A DNA stretch of 64,000 bases from VRUE01 sp963774555 (lineage in GTDB: Bacteria > Actinomycetota > Thermoleophilia > Solirubrobacterales > 70-9): contig CAVZFL010000002.1 of NCBI GenBank assembly GCA_963774555.1, forward strand, positions 62,001-126,000, in the 5' to 3' direction. A program made the translations under genes and the position numbers. Positions 8,180 to 15,374 of this stretch are shown one piece after another (within the stretch, counting starts at the first letter, position 1; each line of letters begins with the position of its first letter). Under the pieces are notes generated by a model, which was not told the DNA's origin, searched no databases, and worked only from the letters and a program-made list of their open reading frames with translations.

Positions 8180-8818
8180 ATGGGCAGAATCTACGACGCA
8201 ACCTGGGGGAGGGCCTTCGCGGCGCTCTACGACCGTGGCCTGAAGGCGACCGAGGAGGCCGGGCTGCGGGAGACGCGACGCCAGGTCCTGGGCGAAGCGA
8301 GCGGGCGGACGATCGACATCGGTGCCGGCACCGGGGTCAACCGCGAGCTGTTTCCCGACGCGGTGAGCGAGCTCGTGATGGCCGAGCCGGGGCCGCACAT
8401 GCACGCCAAGCTGCAGGCGAAAGTCAGCGAGGGGGACGGGGTCAGCGTGATCCAGGCACCGGCCGAAGCGCTTCCCTTTCCCGACGACAGCTTCGACACG
8501 GCCGTCTTCACGCTTGTCCTCTGCACGGTGCCCGATCAGGCGGCTGCGCTGGCCGAGGCGGCGCGGGTGCTGAAGCCGGGGGGCAGGTTGCTCTTCGTCG
8601 AGCATGTCCGCTCGAAGCAGGCCGGGCTGGCCCGCTGGCAGGATCGCTTCGAACGCCCCTGGATCTTTTTGGCCGACGGCTGCCACTGCAACCGCGACAC
8701 GGTGGCGACGATCGAAGCGTCGCCGTTCGAGGTCGAGCGGGTCGAGCGCGGCAGCCTGCCGAAGGCACCGCCGATCGTGCGGCCGCTGGTTTGCGGCAGC
8801 GCGACCCTCGCCGCCTAG
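8180..8818 (+). CDS. Class I SAM-dependent methyltransferase
   Basis: A 212-residue methyltransferase of the UbiE/METTL7-like group. TIDIGAGTGVN is the SAM-binding motif I, MAEPGPHMH the acidic strand-2 motif, and ALPFPDDSFDTAVFTLVLC and VLKPGGRLLFVEHVRS are the later Rossmann motifs. The C-terminal part, WQDRFERPWIFLADGCHCNRDT, is typical of this subgroup, whose substrates are mostly small or lipid-like molecules and are not known here. It starts 17 bases after the SDR gene and is probably co-transcribed with it. Its 3' end touches the convergent PAP2 gene. Confidence 0.85.
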   Translation: MGRIYDATWGRAFAALYDRGLKATEEAGLRETRRQVLGEASGRTIDIGAGTGVNRELFPDAVSELVMAEPGPHMHAKLQAKVSEGDGVSVIQAPAEALPFPDDSFDTAVFTLVLCTVPDQAAALAEAARVLKPGGRLLFVEHVRSKQAGLARWQDRFERPWIFLADGCHCNRDTVATIEASPFEVERVERGSLPKAPPIVRPLVCGSATLAA

Positions 8819-9361
8819 TGATCGAACAGGCGGCCGACGAGCTCAGATGCCGTGACGCCGAGGATCGCCCCGGCGAGCACGTCTGCGGGAAAGTGGACTC
8901 CCGTGTGGACTCGGGAGTAGCCGACCAGCGTCGCCAGCGGCTCGCAGCGGCGCCGAGAGTGCCGGTGCGACGCCGCCCGCGCCGGTCGCGAAGGCGAAGG
9001 CGGAGGCGGCGTGACCGGAGGGGAAGGAGCTGGAGCGCGGCATCGGCACGTGGCGGCGGGCCAGCTCCTCGGCGCTCTTCGCGCTGTGGGCCGGCGTCGC
9101 GTCGCCAGCGGCTTCGCGACCAGGTTGGCGAAGGCGGAGGCGGGCCGAGGCGAGGCGAGGCCCCTGCCTGCCGCACGGCGGCCCGTCGGCCCACCAGCAG
9201 GGCCAGGCGCGGCGGCGGTCGCCAGCCAGAGCTTGCTGTGGTCGGCGGCGCGCGGAGAGGCGCCGCATGGCGACGTCAAGCGGCCGGCGACTCGGTCGCC
9301 GGCGATCGCCTCGTAGACGGCCGCATCGACGGCCTTCGCTTCGTTGAGCCACTGCGGCCAT
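8815..9361 (-). pseudogene. PAP2-family phosphatase, several frameshifts
   Basis: No single frame covers the gene, but the minus strand holds the parts of a PAP2 phosphatase in order: VDAAVYEAIAGDRVAG, ADHSKLWLATAAA, ARRHVPMPRSSSFPSGHAASAFAFATGA with the catalytic PSGH, and VGYSRVHTGVHFPADVLAGAI with the SRxxxGxHxxxD motif. At least three frame changes separate them. The family removes phosphate from phosphatidate, prenyl diphosphates or similar lipids in the membrane. The 5' end could not be fixed; 9361 is the first ATG near the right place. It diverges from a frameshifted lipid kinase. I think the breaks are sequence errors, but cannot exclude a real pseudogene. Confidence 0.65.
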
Positions 9362-9372
9362 CGGGTGATGAT

Positions 9373-10662
9373 ATGAGCCGTCGCCTGGGCGCGATCGCCG
9401 CGCTCGCCGGGTGGCGGGATCGCACTGGCGTCTCCGTCTACGTCTTCGTCGCCGACTTCCCCCGCGGCCTGGTCGTCCTCGCCTGCGTCTCGTCGCGCTG
9501 GCGGTGGCCTGGCTCGGCCTCCTGCGGCGAGGCGCGACGGCGCCTGCTCGGCGATGGTCGTCGCCGGCGCTGCCTGATCGGCGTCGCGATCGGGGTGATG
9601 GTCGCCGGCGACAACGGGCTGGCCCTGGTCGCTGGTGCTCGTCGCCTTCGCCGTGGCGGTCGGCGGCGCCCGGCCGCCTTCCGCCCCGCAGCGCGTCGCT
9701 GCCGCCCGGTCGCCGGCCCGGCCCACCCGGTCCTCTTCGTCAACCCGCGCTCGGGCGAGGGCAAGGCGGCCAAGGTCGGCCTGGTCGAGGAGGCGCGCGC
9801 GCGCGGCATCGAGGCGGTCGAGCTGGCGCCCGGGCGACGATCTCGAGCAGCTGGTGCGCGAGGCCGTCGGCGGCGGCGCCGACGCCCTGGCGATGGCCGG
9901 CGGCGACGGCTCCCAGGCGCTGGTCGCCTCGATCGCCGCCGAGCACGATCTGCCGTACGCCTGTATCCCGTCCGGGACCCGCAACCACTTCGCCCTCGAC
10001 CTCGGCGTCGACCGCGAAGACGTCGTCGGCGCGCTCGACGCCTTCATCGACGGGGGTGAGCGTTGCGTCGACCTGGGCGAGGTCAACGGGCGCGTCTTCG
10101 TCAACAACGTCTCGCTCGGCGTCTACGCCGAGGCGGTGAGCCAGGAGCAATATCGGGGGGCGAAGCTGCGGACTCTGCTCGACACGCTGGCCGACACGCT
10201 CGGGCCCGAGCGGCGAGGCGGACGGAGCTGCGCTGGCGCGATCCCGACGGCGTCGAGCAGCACAGCACAGCCCTGGTCCTGGTCTCCAACAACGCCGTAC
10301 CGGCTGGGAGCCGACGCTCGGCTCCGGCACCCGGCCGCGTCTGGATCGCGGCGTCCTCGGCGTCGTCGACTTCCACCCGCCGACCGGGGCTCCGCAGCCG
10401 GCGCTGCCCGTTGGAGCGAGCTGACGGCTCCGAGCTGGAGATCGAGGCCGACGGGCCGGTTCCGGTCGGCGTCGACGGCGAGTCTCTGTCTCTCGATCCG
10501 CCGCTGCGCTTCCGGATCCGTCCCCGGGCCTTGAGGGTGCGCATAGCTCGTCAGCACCCCGGCGCCTCTCCTTCGCAGGACCTTCCCAAGAGCCTTCCGG
10601 AAACCCTGACATCGCTGATCCGGATCAGCGCTCGGGGAGACTCGCCGCCGTCCGGCAAGTAA
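9373..10662 (+). pseudogene. Diacylglycerol kinase-family lipid kinase with hydrophobic N-terminus, frameshifted
   Basis: Three reading frames together encode a DAGK-catalytic-domain protein. HPVLFVNPRSGEGKAAK opens the kinase domain near 9730. ALAMAGGDGSQALVASIA carries the GGDG nucleotide-binding motif, CIPSGTRNHFALDLG follows, then FVNNVSLGVYAEAV and ALVLVSNNAVP. PVPVGVDGESLSL near the end is the typical C-terminal motif. Frame changes fall near 9840 and 10210, with probably two more around 10290-10430. The first 110 residues appear hydrophobic but cannot be read reliably. The neighbouring PAP2 gene is divergent; in many actinobacteria the two domains are fused. A role in phospholipid turnover is likely. 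The breaks are probably sequence errors. Confidence 0.65.
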
Positions 10663-10670
10663 GGCCTCGC

Positions 10671-11111
10671 TCAGTTGGCGTCGGCGTCGGCGAAGCGGTG
10701 CGCGAGCAATGGCTGGGCGACCAGAGTGCCGGCGAGGACGACGAGCGAGACGATTACGAACGAGAGGCCGAGGTCGTCGAGCGAGTTGGCGTGGCCGGCG
10801 AGGCGGTGCTGGACACCGAGTAGAGCGACGGCGATCGCGAGTAGATTGGTGATCCCGGCGCCGACGATGAAGCCAAGCCATTCTTCGAGTTCTTCGCCGC
10901 CGCCCATCCGCGGGACGAGCCAGATCACCTCAACCACGTAGGCCGGGACCAAGATTGCGCCGATCAGAGCCAGGTTCTGCAGCAGGTCGGGCGAGGCCGA
11001 CGGCACGGCGCCAAGGAAGAAGGCACCGCCGATGCTGGCGACGACAACCGAGAAGAAGGCCAGCAGCAGGCCGCGCGTGATCGGCTCGAGGATGGGGAGT
11101 TCCGGGCGCAT
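10671..11111 (-). CDS. Small four-helix membrane protein, unknown function
   Basis: A 146-residue protein with four predicted transmembrane helices: LLLAFFSVVVASIGGAFFLG, LALIGAILVPAYVVEVIWLV, FIVGAGITNLLAIAVALLGV and LGLSFVIVSLVVLAGTLVA. An acidic loop (GGGEELEEW) sits between helices 2 and 3. I do not recognise the family. Its 5' end at 11111 is the last host feature before the prophage, only 43 bases from the left attachment repeat. Its promoter region is therefore next to the inserted element and may have been altered by the integration. It converges with the lipid kinase gene. Confidence 0.7.
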   Translation of the reverse strand: MRPELPILEPITRGLLLAFFSVVVASIGGAFFLGAVPSASPDLLQNLALIGAILVPAYVVEVIWLVPRMGGGEELEEWLGFIVGAGITNLLAIAVALLGVQHRLAGHANSLDDLGLSFVIVSLVVLAGTLVAQPLLAHRFADADAN

Positions 11112-11154
11112 CGCGGGAAGTCTATGTCGCCGTACCCAGTCCCGCGCTCAGATC

Positions 11155-11175
11155 CAACGCACGATAATGGTGGTT
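11155..11175 (+). repeat. Left attachment repeat (XerC-like arm plus central region)
   Basis: The 21 bases are identical to 18072-18092. They contain ACGCACGATAA (XerC-like arm) and TGGTGG (6-bp centre). The following bases, TTCTCCGTTTT, do not form a XerD-like arm, unlike the right copy. This is what a hybrid site would look like after XerC-mediated exchange, with the host arm on the left and phage sequence on the right. Confidence 0.75.
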
Positions 11176-11215
11176 CTCCGTTTTTCCGTCCGAAGCACGC
11201 TTCTAGCGTCTCCGC

Positions 11216-11317
11216 TTGTGAATGTATCCACTGGCAAGGGTGCGGCGGGGAGGCCGTTTTCCGCAGCTTCACTGGGGCTGTGGGATCGCCTCCTGACCCC
11301 CGTCTGTGCCCTTGCCA
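11216..11317 (+). promoter_or_regulatory. Phage intergenic region, left part: shared 14-mer and inverted repeat
   Basis: TTGTGAATGTATCC at 11216-11229 recurs exactly at 17939-17952, inside the hairpin at the other end of the prophage. In the circular phage genome the two copies lie about 190 bases apart within one intergenic region. Just after the left copy, TGGCAAGGG (11232-11240) pairs with CCCTTGCCA (11309-11317). Candidate roles are Rep binding, strand origin, or promoter control of the ssDNA-binding gene. Confidence 0.5.
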
Positions 11318-11335
11318 AAACTTCAGGAGGCGACA

Positions 11336-11650
11336 ATGAAGGCGTCATTTCCCACTGAGTTCGATGCGGTGCTCCTCGGCAAAAGTAGGGATGCCGGCGA
11401 GTTCAAGGATGAGGGCGGTTCGGCGATCAAGTTTCCGGACGCCTACGAGCTGGCTTTCGAGTCCAGCGACGGACTCACTCAGACGTGCCGTGTCTCCGTC
11501 ACGCACCTGGACGACTGCGCCGACTTCGATGTCGCGAAGCTCGCCGCCTACACGCCGCTGCACGTCATCGGTGACGTCCAGCTTCGGGACAATGGCGGCT
11601 TCTTTCGGCCGACTCAGGTTCGCGTAGCCAAAGTCCCCTCGGCGTCCTAG
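11336..11650 (+). CDS. Putative phage ssDNA-binding protein (gV-like)
   Basis: A 104-residue protein from the ATG at 11336, with a clear AGGAGG site at 11325-11330; a longer frame from 11306 would put that site inside the gene. The sequence is rich in alternating hydrophobic strands (FDAVLLGKSRD, AYELAFES, TCRVSVTH, PLHVIGDVQL, FRPTQVRVA), consistent with an OB-fold of about five strands. In the circular phage map it follows Rep across the intergenic region, where Ff phages carry the gene V ssDNA-binding protein that coats new single strands. No motif proves the call; it rests on size, strand pattern and position. Confidence 0.55.
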   Translation: MKASFPTEFDAVLLGKSRDAGEFKDEGGSAIKFPDAYELAFESSDGLTQTCRVSVTHLDDCADFDVAKLAAYTPLHVIGDVQLRDNGGFFRPTQVRVAKVPSAS

Positions 11651-11665
11651 CGGTGGTCTTCCCAC

Positions 11666-12331
11666 ATGCTGCGGACCGCCTCCAAGCCGGTGCGGTTCTT
11701 CCTGGTCGCGTTGCTCGTCTGCTGCTCGGTCTTCTGGGCAGTGGCGGGTTTCGCGCTGGCTGACGAACCCTCCGAATACGTAGCTCCTGCTGATCGCGCT
11801 TTGCAGCCGGCTCTGCCCGAATTCGCCGGCTGTCCGGAAGGGGTCGAAGAAGCCTACGAAGCCGAAGACGACCTGGCTGCTCGCCAGGTCACGCTATTCC
11901 GCGGCGAATTCCAGAAAGCCTGCAGGGCGCAGACGGAACGTCTCGATCAGGTGATCGAGCGCCTGTGGTGGGTCACGGCTCAGACGCTTGCTCTCGATCG
12001 CGCCGATCCAGGACTGGTTGAAACCAATGAATGGCTCGAAAGGCTGGCCGAACAGAATGAACCACGAGCCGCTGACCTTCATCTGATCCGCGAAGCGCTA
12101 ACCGACGTCGGGTCGAGCACCCTGCGTTCGCTCCTGGTCGGCGCCGAAGACGAAAAACCGTTGCCCGTCTCGGGTGGTGGCGAAGGTGGGGGGGAAGGCA
12201 CCAAAGAAGTGGTGGCGTCCATCGACGCTGCCGGCGAAGCCTCCCAGGCCGGCCTGTATGTGATCGCCGGCCTGCTCGCGGGGCTCTTCCTGGCGGCTTG
12301 CCTCTGGAAGGTGGTGGATCGTGCCACCTAA
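11666..12331 (+). CDS. Phage secreted/membrane-anchored protein, probable minor virion component
   Basis: A 221-residue protein with a signal peptide (FFLVALLVCCSVFWAVAGFALA, cleavage before DEPSE). An acidic, mostly helical ectodomain of about 130 residues follows (EEAYEAEDDLAARQVTLFRGEF, QTERLDQVIERLWWV). Then come a glycine-rich linker (GGGEGGGEG near residues 171-179) and one C-terminal membrane helix (GLYVIAGLLAGLFLAACLW). Signal peptide, glycine linker and C-terminal anchor are also the plan of Ff pIII, but the position before the coat gene is that of the small minor proteins. It is read 15 bases after the gV-like gene. The exact role is unknown. Confidence 0.6.
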   Translation: MLRTASKPVRFFLVALLVCCSVFWAVAGFALADEPSEYVAPADRALQPALPEFAGCPEGVEEAYEAEDDLAARQVTLFRGEFQKACRAQTERLDQVIERLWWVTAQTLALDRADPGLVETNEWLERLAEQNEPRAADLHLIREALTDVGSSTLRSLLVGAEDEKPLPVSGGGEGGGEGTKEVVASIDAAGEASQAGLYVIAGLLAGLFLAACLWKVVDRAT

Positions 12332-12410
12332 GGCTCGGCGTGGCCACGCTTGGACGGTTCGGCTGGCGGAACGTGTCCACGACTGGTTTTCTCGACTGGT
12401 GCGTTCATGA
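12321..12410 (+). CDS. Micro-ORF, 29 residues, basic
   Basis: GTG at 12321 overlaps the end of the preceding gene. Its TGA at 12408-12410 overlaps the next ATG (ATGA), so it fits exactly into a chain of translationally coupled genes. The product PPKARRGHAWTVRLAERV is strongly basic, with one amphipathic helix possible (WTVRLAERVHDWFSRLVRS). No relative is known to me. The case for a real gene is the perfect overlap geometry alone. Confidence 0.35.
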   Translation: MPPKARRGHAWTVRLAERVHDWFSRLVRS

Positions 12411-12583
12411 GCCGGCGCATCCGTCAGTGTCTGCGTTGTGGCGGGCACTTCTTCGTGCGCTTTCACCCCGATGTCTGTGGCGAGTGTGAGCGCCGTCGTC
12501 TCGGCGTCGACGTCCAGCAGCTCGTGCTGTTCGTCCCGGCGCTAGCCGAGCTTCGTAGAGGCCACGATCGGGTGATCGCGTGA
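12407..12583 (+). CDS. Phage small zinc-ribbon protein
   Basis: A 58-residue protein from the ATG at 12407. A longer frame from 12350 exists, but the ATGA overlap with the upstream micro-ORF supports the shorter one. The first half carries two CxxC pairs, CLRCGG and CGECERR, about 13 residues apart, a likely zinc ribbon. The second half is hydrophobic-amphipathic (VDVQQLVLFVPALAELRR). It ends in a GTGA overlap with the next gene. Small zinc-ribbon proteins are not part of the classical Ff set. DNA binding or regulation is possible, without direct evidence. Confidence 0.55.
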   Translation: MSRRIRQCLRCGGHFFVRFHPDVCGECERRRLGVDVQQLVLFVPALAELRRGHDRVIA

Positions 12584-13014
12584 GTGCCCCCGCCTTCGGC
12601 CTGCTCCTAGCTGTCCTGGCTCTCCTGGTCGTCCTCGCTTTGGAGACTGGTTTCAGGGTCTTCCTCTCGGCTTGCCAGTGGTTCTTGAAGCAGCCGGCCT
12701 TTAGCCGGCTGTGCCTCTCTCCGCGATGCAGCCCCCCCGGCGAGGGGGACCATGACGGGCCTTCCGCTGAGCAGCCGCACGGCTACCGCTCCACCCACGG
12801 ACGCCTCCTCTCATCACCCCTACCTGCCAGCAGTTCGGCCGACCTTGAGTCGGCCGCTCTCGTTGCGCCTCTGACGCTTGCGGCCATCGACCCGGCCCCG
12901 AATCTCTCGGCCTTCTCGGCCGGGGTCGAACTCGCCATCTTCATCGCACTGTTCACGATCAGCAGCCTGCTGGTCCTGAACTGGATCATCAAAACGATGC
13001 GGAGCAGCAGGTGA
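12580..13014 (+). CDS. Phage two-helix membrane protein upstream of the coat gene
   Basis: A 144-residue frame from a GTG at 12580 that overlaps the previous stop. It has membrane helices at both ends (FGLLLAVLALLVVLALETGF and FSAGVELAIFIALFTISSLLVLNW). The middle is proline-, serine- and charge-rich without clear structure. Within the coding sequence CAGCCGGC (12691-12698) and GCCGGCTG (12704-12711) form a perfect 8-bp hairpin, followed by C- and G-runs. This could mean two small genes are fused by reading through, or that the DNA holds a signal such as the packaging hairpin. By position it corresponds to the Ff VII/IX minor coat genes. It ends 36 bases before the coat gene. Confidence 0.5.
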   Translation: MSAPAFGLLLAVLALLVVLALETGFRVFLSACQWFLKQPAFSRLCLSPRCSPPGEGDHDGPSAEQPHGYRSTHGRLLSSPLPASSSADLESAALVAPLTLAAIDPAPNLSAFSAGVELAIFIALFTISSLLVLNWIIKTMRSSR

Positions 13015-13050
13015 TGGTGAAGGCTCCGCGCCCCGGAAAGGGGGTGCAAA

Positions 13051-13284
13051 ATGAAGAAGTACGCCACCAAGGTCGGCCTCGTCGTCGCCTGTGCCGCGTT
13101 CTTCGTGATGGCTATCGCCTCCCAGGCGTCGGCCGCGATCACGATCGACGCCAAAGATTTCACGGAACCCGTGGAATCGGGGATGAGCACGGCCGCCCCG
13201 ATCGTCATCGCGTTCATCGCGGCGGTCTTCACCGTGACGTTCGTAATCCGCTGGATTCAACGTCGCGCGAACTCCGCCAAGTGA
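13051..13284 (+). CDS. Major coat protein (pVIII-like)
   Basis: A 77-residue precursor. Residues 1-28 form a signal peptide (KKYATKVGLVVACAAFFVM, ending QASA). The predicted mature protein of 49 residues has the plan of filamentous phage pVIII: an acidic amphipathic start (ITIDAKDFTEPVESG), one membrane helix (APIVIAFIAAVFTVTFVI), and a basic DNA-facing tail (RWIQRRANSAK). Mature Ff pVIII is 50 residues with the same three zones. A purine-rich GGAAAGGGGG lies upstream of the ATG at 13051. Its stop overlaps the GTG of the adhesin gene. This is the strongest single marker that the element is an inovirus. Confidence 0.88.
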   Translation: MKKYATKVGLVVACAAFFVMAIASQASAAITIDAKDFTEPVESGMSTAAPIVIAFIAAVFTVTFVIRWIQRRANSAK

Positions 13285-14882
13285 TCGCGTTGGTTCTGGG
13301 CGTCCTAGCGCTGGCGATTGTTGCTGGTCTAGTGACGCCCAGGACCGCCGACGCCTTTGTGGGCGAATCGACCGTGATCAATCCGGCCGGGCCCACGCTG
13401 ACCGAACCGGCCAAATCGATCATCACCAATCCAACCTTTCTCGAAAGCGAGCCTGTTGAGGCGGGGCTGGCGGGAGAGGGCGATGGCCTTACTGCCACGT
13501 TGATCGAGTCGGGTGCGCTCCCTGAGTTCGCGTCGGTTTTGCCGTGGGTAGCTGGTGCGGCCATTGGCACCGCCGTGGTGTGCGAAGTCTTCATCGGTGG
13601 GTGTTTCGAATTTTTTGGCTCCGGCTCGGACCCGACCAAAACGGGTGGCATTACCTGGAATTTCACTGAAAAAGGTGGCGCCGGTATCGGTCCGGCTGAA
13701 GCCACGGTTTTGCCCGGCGATTACTACACATCGTCTCCAAACGGGTTCGTCGGGCATTTCACCAAAGTCTGCGGTGATTGGACGGTCCCTGTCCCTGCTG
13801 AGGCTGCGCAGGTCTTTGATGGACTAACAGGTTCTTGCGAACCGAAAAAAGGTGAAGTCGTCAAAAATGTTCGTTCCACAGCTGTAAGGTCCGGTGAGGC
13901 GGGCCGTGATCTGCGGGTCACTGGTAAAGCGAAAACTACCGGCGCCAGTTATTACAACTCAGCCACCAATTCCGTAGGTTCGAAACCTCGGTCTGACTGG
14001 GCTACGAGGACGGCTGAATGTCTGGGCGCCGCGTACAAATCGTGCGGCATGACCGAAATCGAACGCGATCACCTGGGTGAAAAGGTCGCCTCGGAAATCG
14101 GTGGTTCTGAAGTTTCCGATCCTTTTTTGCGAAAAGTGCCGGATTGTGCCGGTTTGCTGTGGCTCCCCTGTAAGAAAGAACTCGAAGAACTCAAACTGGT
14201 GCCGGAACGCTCAGAACTCGGATGGGAAACCGCTGTCCTTACGAAGCCTGCCGATGCGGTGGTGGAAACAAAAGGGGCCGGCTCCAAAGTGGAACCGGGC
14301 ACGAAAGTCAAAGTCATCACGAACCCGCCCGAAGAAGGTATGCCGCTGGTCATTCCGCAGCCGGAAACTAACGAGACCTATCCGCACTACGCCTCTCGCC
14401 TTAATCCATCGTTGGAACCCGAACGTCACGATCTTGAAGCACCCTTTATCGATCCTGGCCTAGGGCCTAATGCAGTCGTGTCGACGTCGCCGGAACCGGG
14501 GACACGGCTTGATCCGGCCAGCAAACATGCGGTCAGGGTCTCAACTAACCCGGCCGATGCCCCGGCGCCCTTGGGCGCTTGGTCTCCGCCACCCATCCCT
14601 GCAATCGACATGTCGCCGCTCTCGGGATTCAGCCCGTGCGGCGTCTTTCCCTTCGGCCTTTTCTGCTGGGTCGGCGAAGCTCTCGGTCAGTTCAACACGA
14701 CGGGGACGTGTCCTGGCTTCTCTGCGCCCGTCGCTGGCACCGGAAGCGACTTCGAAGTCACCCTTTGCGGTGAAACCGCGGAAACGATCATGGGCTACCT
14801 GCGGCCGGCGATCCTGCTCGCGTTCACCGTTGGGCTCGGTTTCCTCTTCGCTCGGGGTACGAAGGCGATTGGTGATGACTGA
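13281..14882 (+). CDS. Adsorption/minor coat protein (pIII-like) with PASTA-like segments
   Basis: From the GTG at 13281 (overlapping the coat stop) the protein has 533 residues. A longer frame from 13011 reads through the coat gene out of frame and is not credible. Order: signal peptide (ALVLGVLALAIVAGLV), a hydrophobic stretch near residues 80-105, a long ectodomain with scattered cysteines, two segments resembling PASTA repeats (about 300-350, ending GSKVEPGTKVKVITNPP, and about 370-425 with SPEPGTRLDPASKHAVRVS), and a C-terminal helix (PAILLAFTVGLGFLF). PASTA domains bind peptidoglycan fragments, which would suit attachment to a monoderm cell. Parts of the gene (about 13.6-14.4 kb) are visibly richer in A and T. 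The position after the coat gene is that of pIII. Confidence 0.75.
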   Translation: MIALVLGVLALAIVAGLVTPRTADAFVGESTVINPAGPTLTEPAKSIITNPTFLESEPVEAGLAGEGDGLTATLIESGALPEFASVLPWVAGAAIGTAVVCEVFIGGCFEFFGSGSDPTKTGGITWNFTEKGGAGIGPAEATVLPGDYYTSSPNGFVGHFTKVCGDWTVPVPAEAAQVFDGLTGSCEPKKGEVVKNVRSTAVRSGEAGRDLRVTGKAKTTGASYYNSATNSVGSKPRSDWATRTAECLGAAYKSCGMTEIERDHLGEKVASEIGGSEVSDPFLRKVPDCAGLLWLPCKKELEELKLVPERSELGWETAVLTKPADAVVETKGAGSKVEPGTKVKVITNPPEEGMPLVIPQPETNETYPHYASRLNPSLEPERHDLEAPFIDPGLGPNAVVSTSPEPGTRLDPASKHAVRVSTNPADAPAPLGAWSPPPIPAIDMSPLSGFSPCGVFPFGLFCWVGEALGQFNTTGTCPGFSAPVAGTGSDFEVTLCGETAETIMGYLRPAILLAFTVGLGFLFARGTKAIGDD

Positions 14883-15178
14883 TGCTCAGCATTCTCGGCG
14901 ATATCTGGCACGGCATCCTCGACATTCCTTACCTGGTCGTTGGTCTGCTCGTTGACGCGATCAACGGCTGGATTTTGATTCTCGCCTCACTGCTCTCGGC
15001 GGCGCTCGCGATCCTCCCGGGCTTTCCTGAAGTTCCGACGCTCAATGGCGACGTGCTCTCCGGCGTCGCCTGGTTTCTGCCAATCGGTCCGATGCTCGCG
15101 ATCTTTGCGACCTTCCTCGCGGCCTACGTCATCTGGATGGGTGTGCAGATCGCCCTGCGGTGGGTGAAGGCCCTGTGA
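14882..15178 (+). CDS. pVI-like minor coat / assembly protein
   Basis: A 98-residue, very hydrophobic protein with about three membrane helices (LDIPYLVVGLLVDAING, WILILASLLSAALAILPGF and MLAIFATFLAAYVIWMGVQI) and few charges, ending ALRWVKAL. Its ATG overlaps the adhesin stop by one base (TGATG). Ff pVI has 112 residues, three helices, and the same place between genes III and I. It caps the virion together with pIII. The assignment rests on size, topology and gene order, since pVI proteins share little sequence. Confidence 0.7.
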   Translation: MLSILGDIWHGILDIPYLVVGLLVDAINGWILILASLLSAALAILPGFPEVPTLNGDVLSGVAWFLPIGPMLAIFATFLAAYVIWMGVQIALRWVKAL

Positions 15179-15297
15179 GGCGTGAGCGCTTTCTGGATGG
15201 CCTGGCCGCTGCCTTCGGTCGTCGCCTGGTCGGCGCATTCTTCCTCCTCGGCGTCTTCCTGCTGGTCGGCCTGGCCGGAAGGGTGGCCTTCGGATGA
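15175..15297 (+). CDS. Micro-protein with one membrane helix, 40 residues
   Basis: GTG at 15175 overlaps the pVI-like stop, and its own TGA overlaps the next ATG (ATGA at 15294-15297). The product starts with a basic, partly helical segment (RRERFLDGLAAAFGRRL) and continues as one hydrophobic helix (VGAFFLLGVFLLVGLAG). The chain of overlaps before Zot is the evidence for translation. A role as a helper or anchor of the membrane assembly complex is a guess. Confidence 0.5.
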   Translation: MRRERFLDGLAAAFGRRLVGAFFLLGVFLLVGLAGRVAFG

Positions 15298-15374
15298 GGC
15301 TTTGGATCTCCCTCGCGTTTTTGGCGCTCGGGATCTTGCGCCTCTTTTTTTACGTAGGGGTCTTCCACCCTTGA
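15294..15374 (+). CDS. Micro-protein with one membrane helix, 26 residues
   Basis: ATG at 15294 overlaps the previous stop. The TGA at 15372-15374 overlaps the TTG start of Zot (TTGA). The product is almost only a hydrophobic helix (RLWISLAFLALGILRLFFYV). Like its neighbour, it has no recognisable family. It could serve as a leader for translational coupling to Zot, or as a membrane partner for it. Confidence 0.4.
   Translation: MRLWISLAFLALGILRLFFYVGVFHP

Noticed and set aside
13011..13280. Extended start of the phage adhesin reading through the coat gene
   Set aside because: The extension is the coat gene read in another frame; a GTG at 13281 with a stop overlap and signal peptide is far better.
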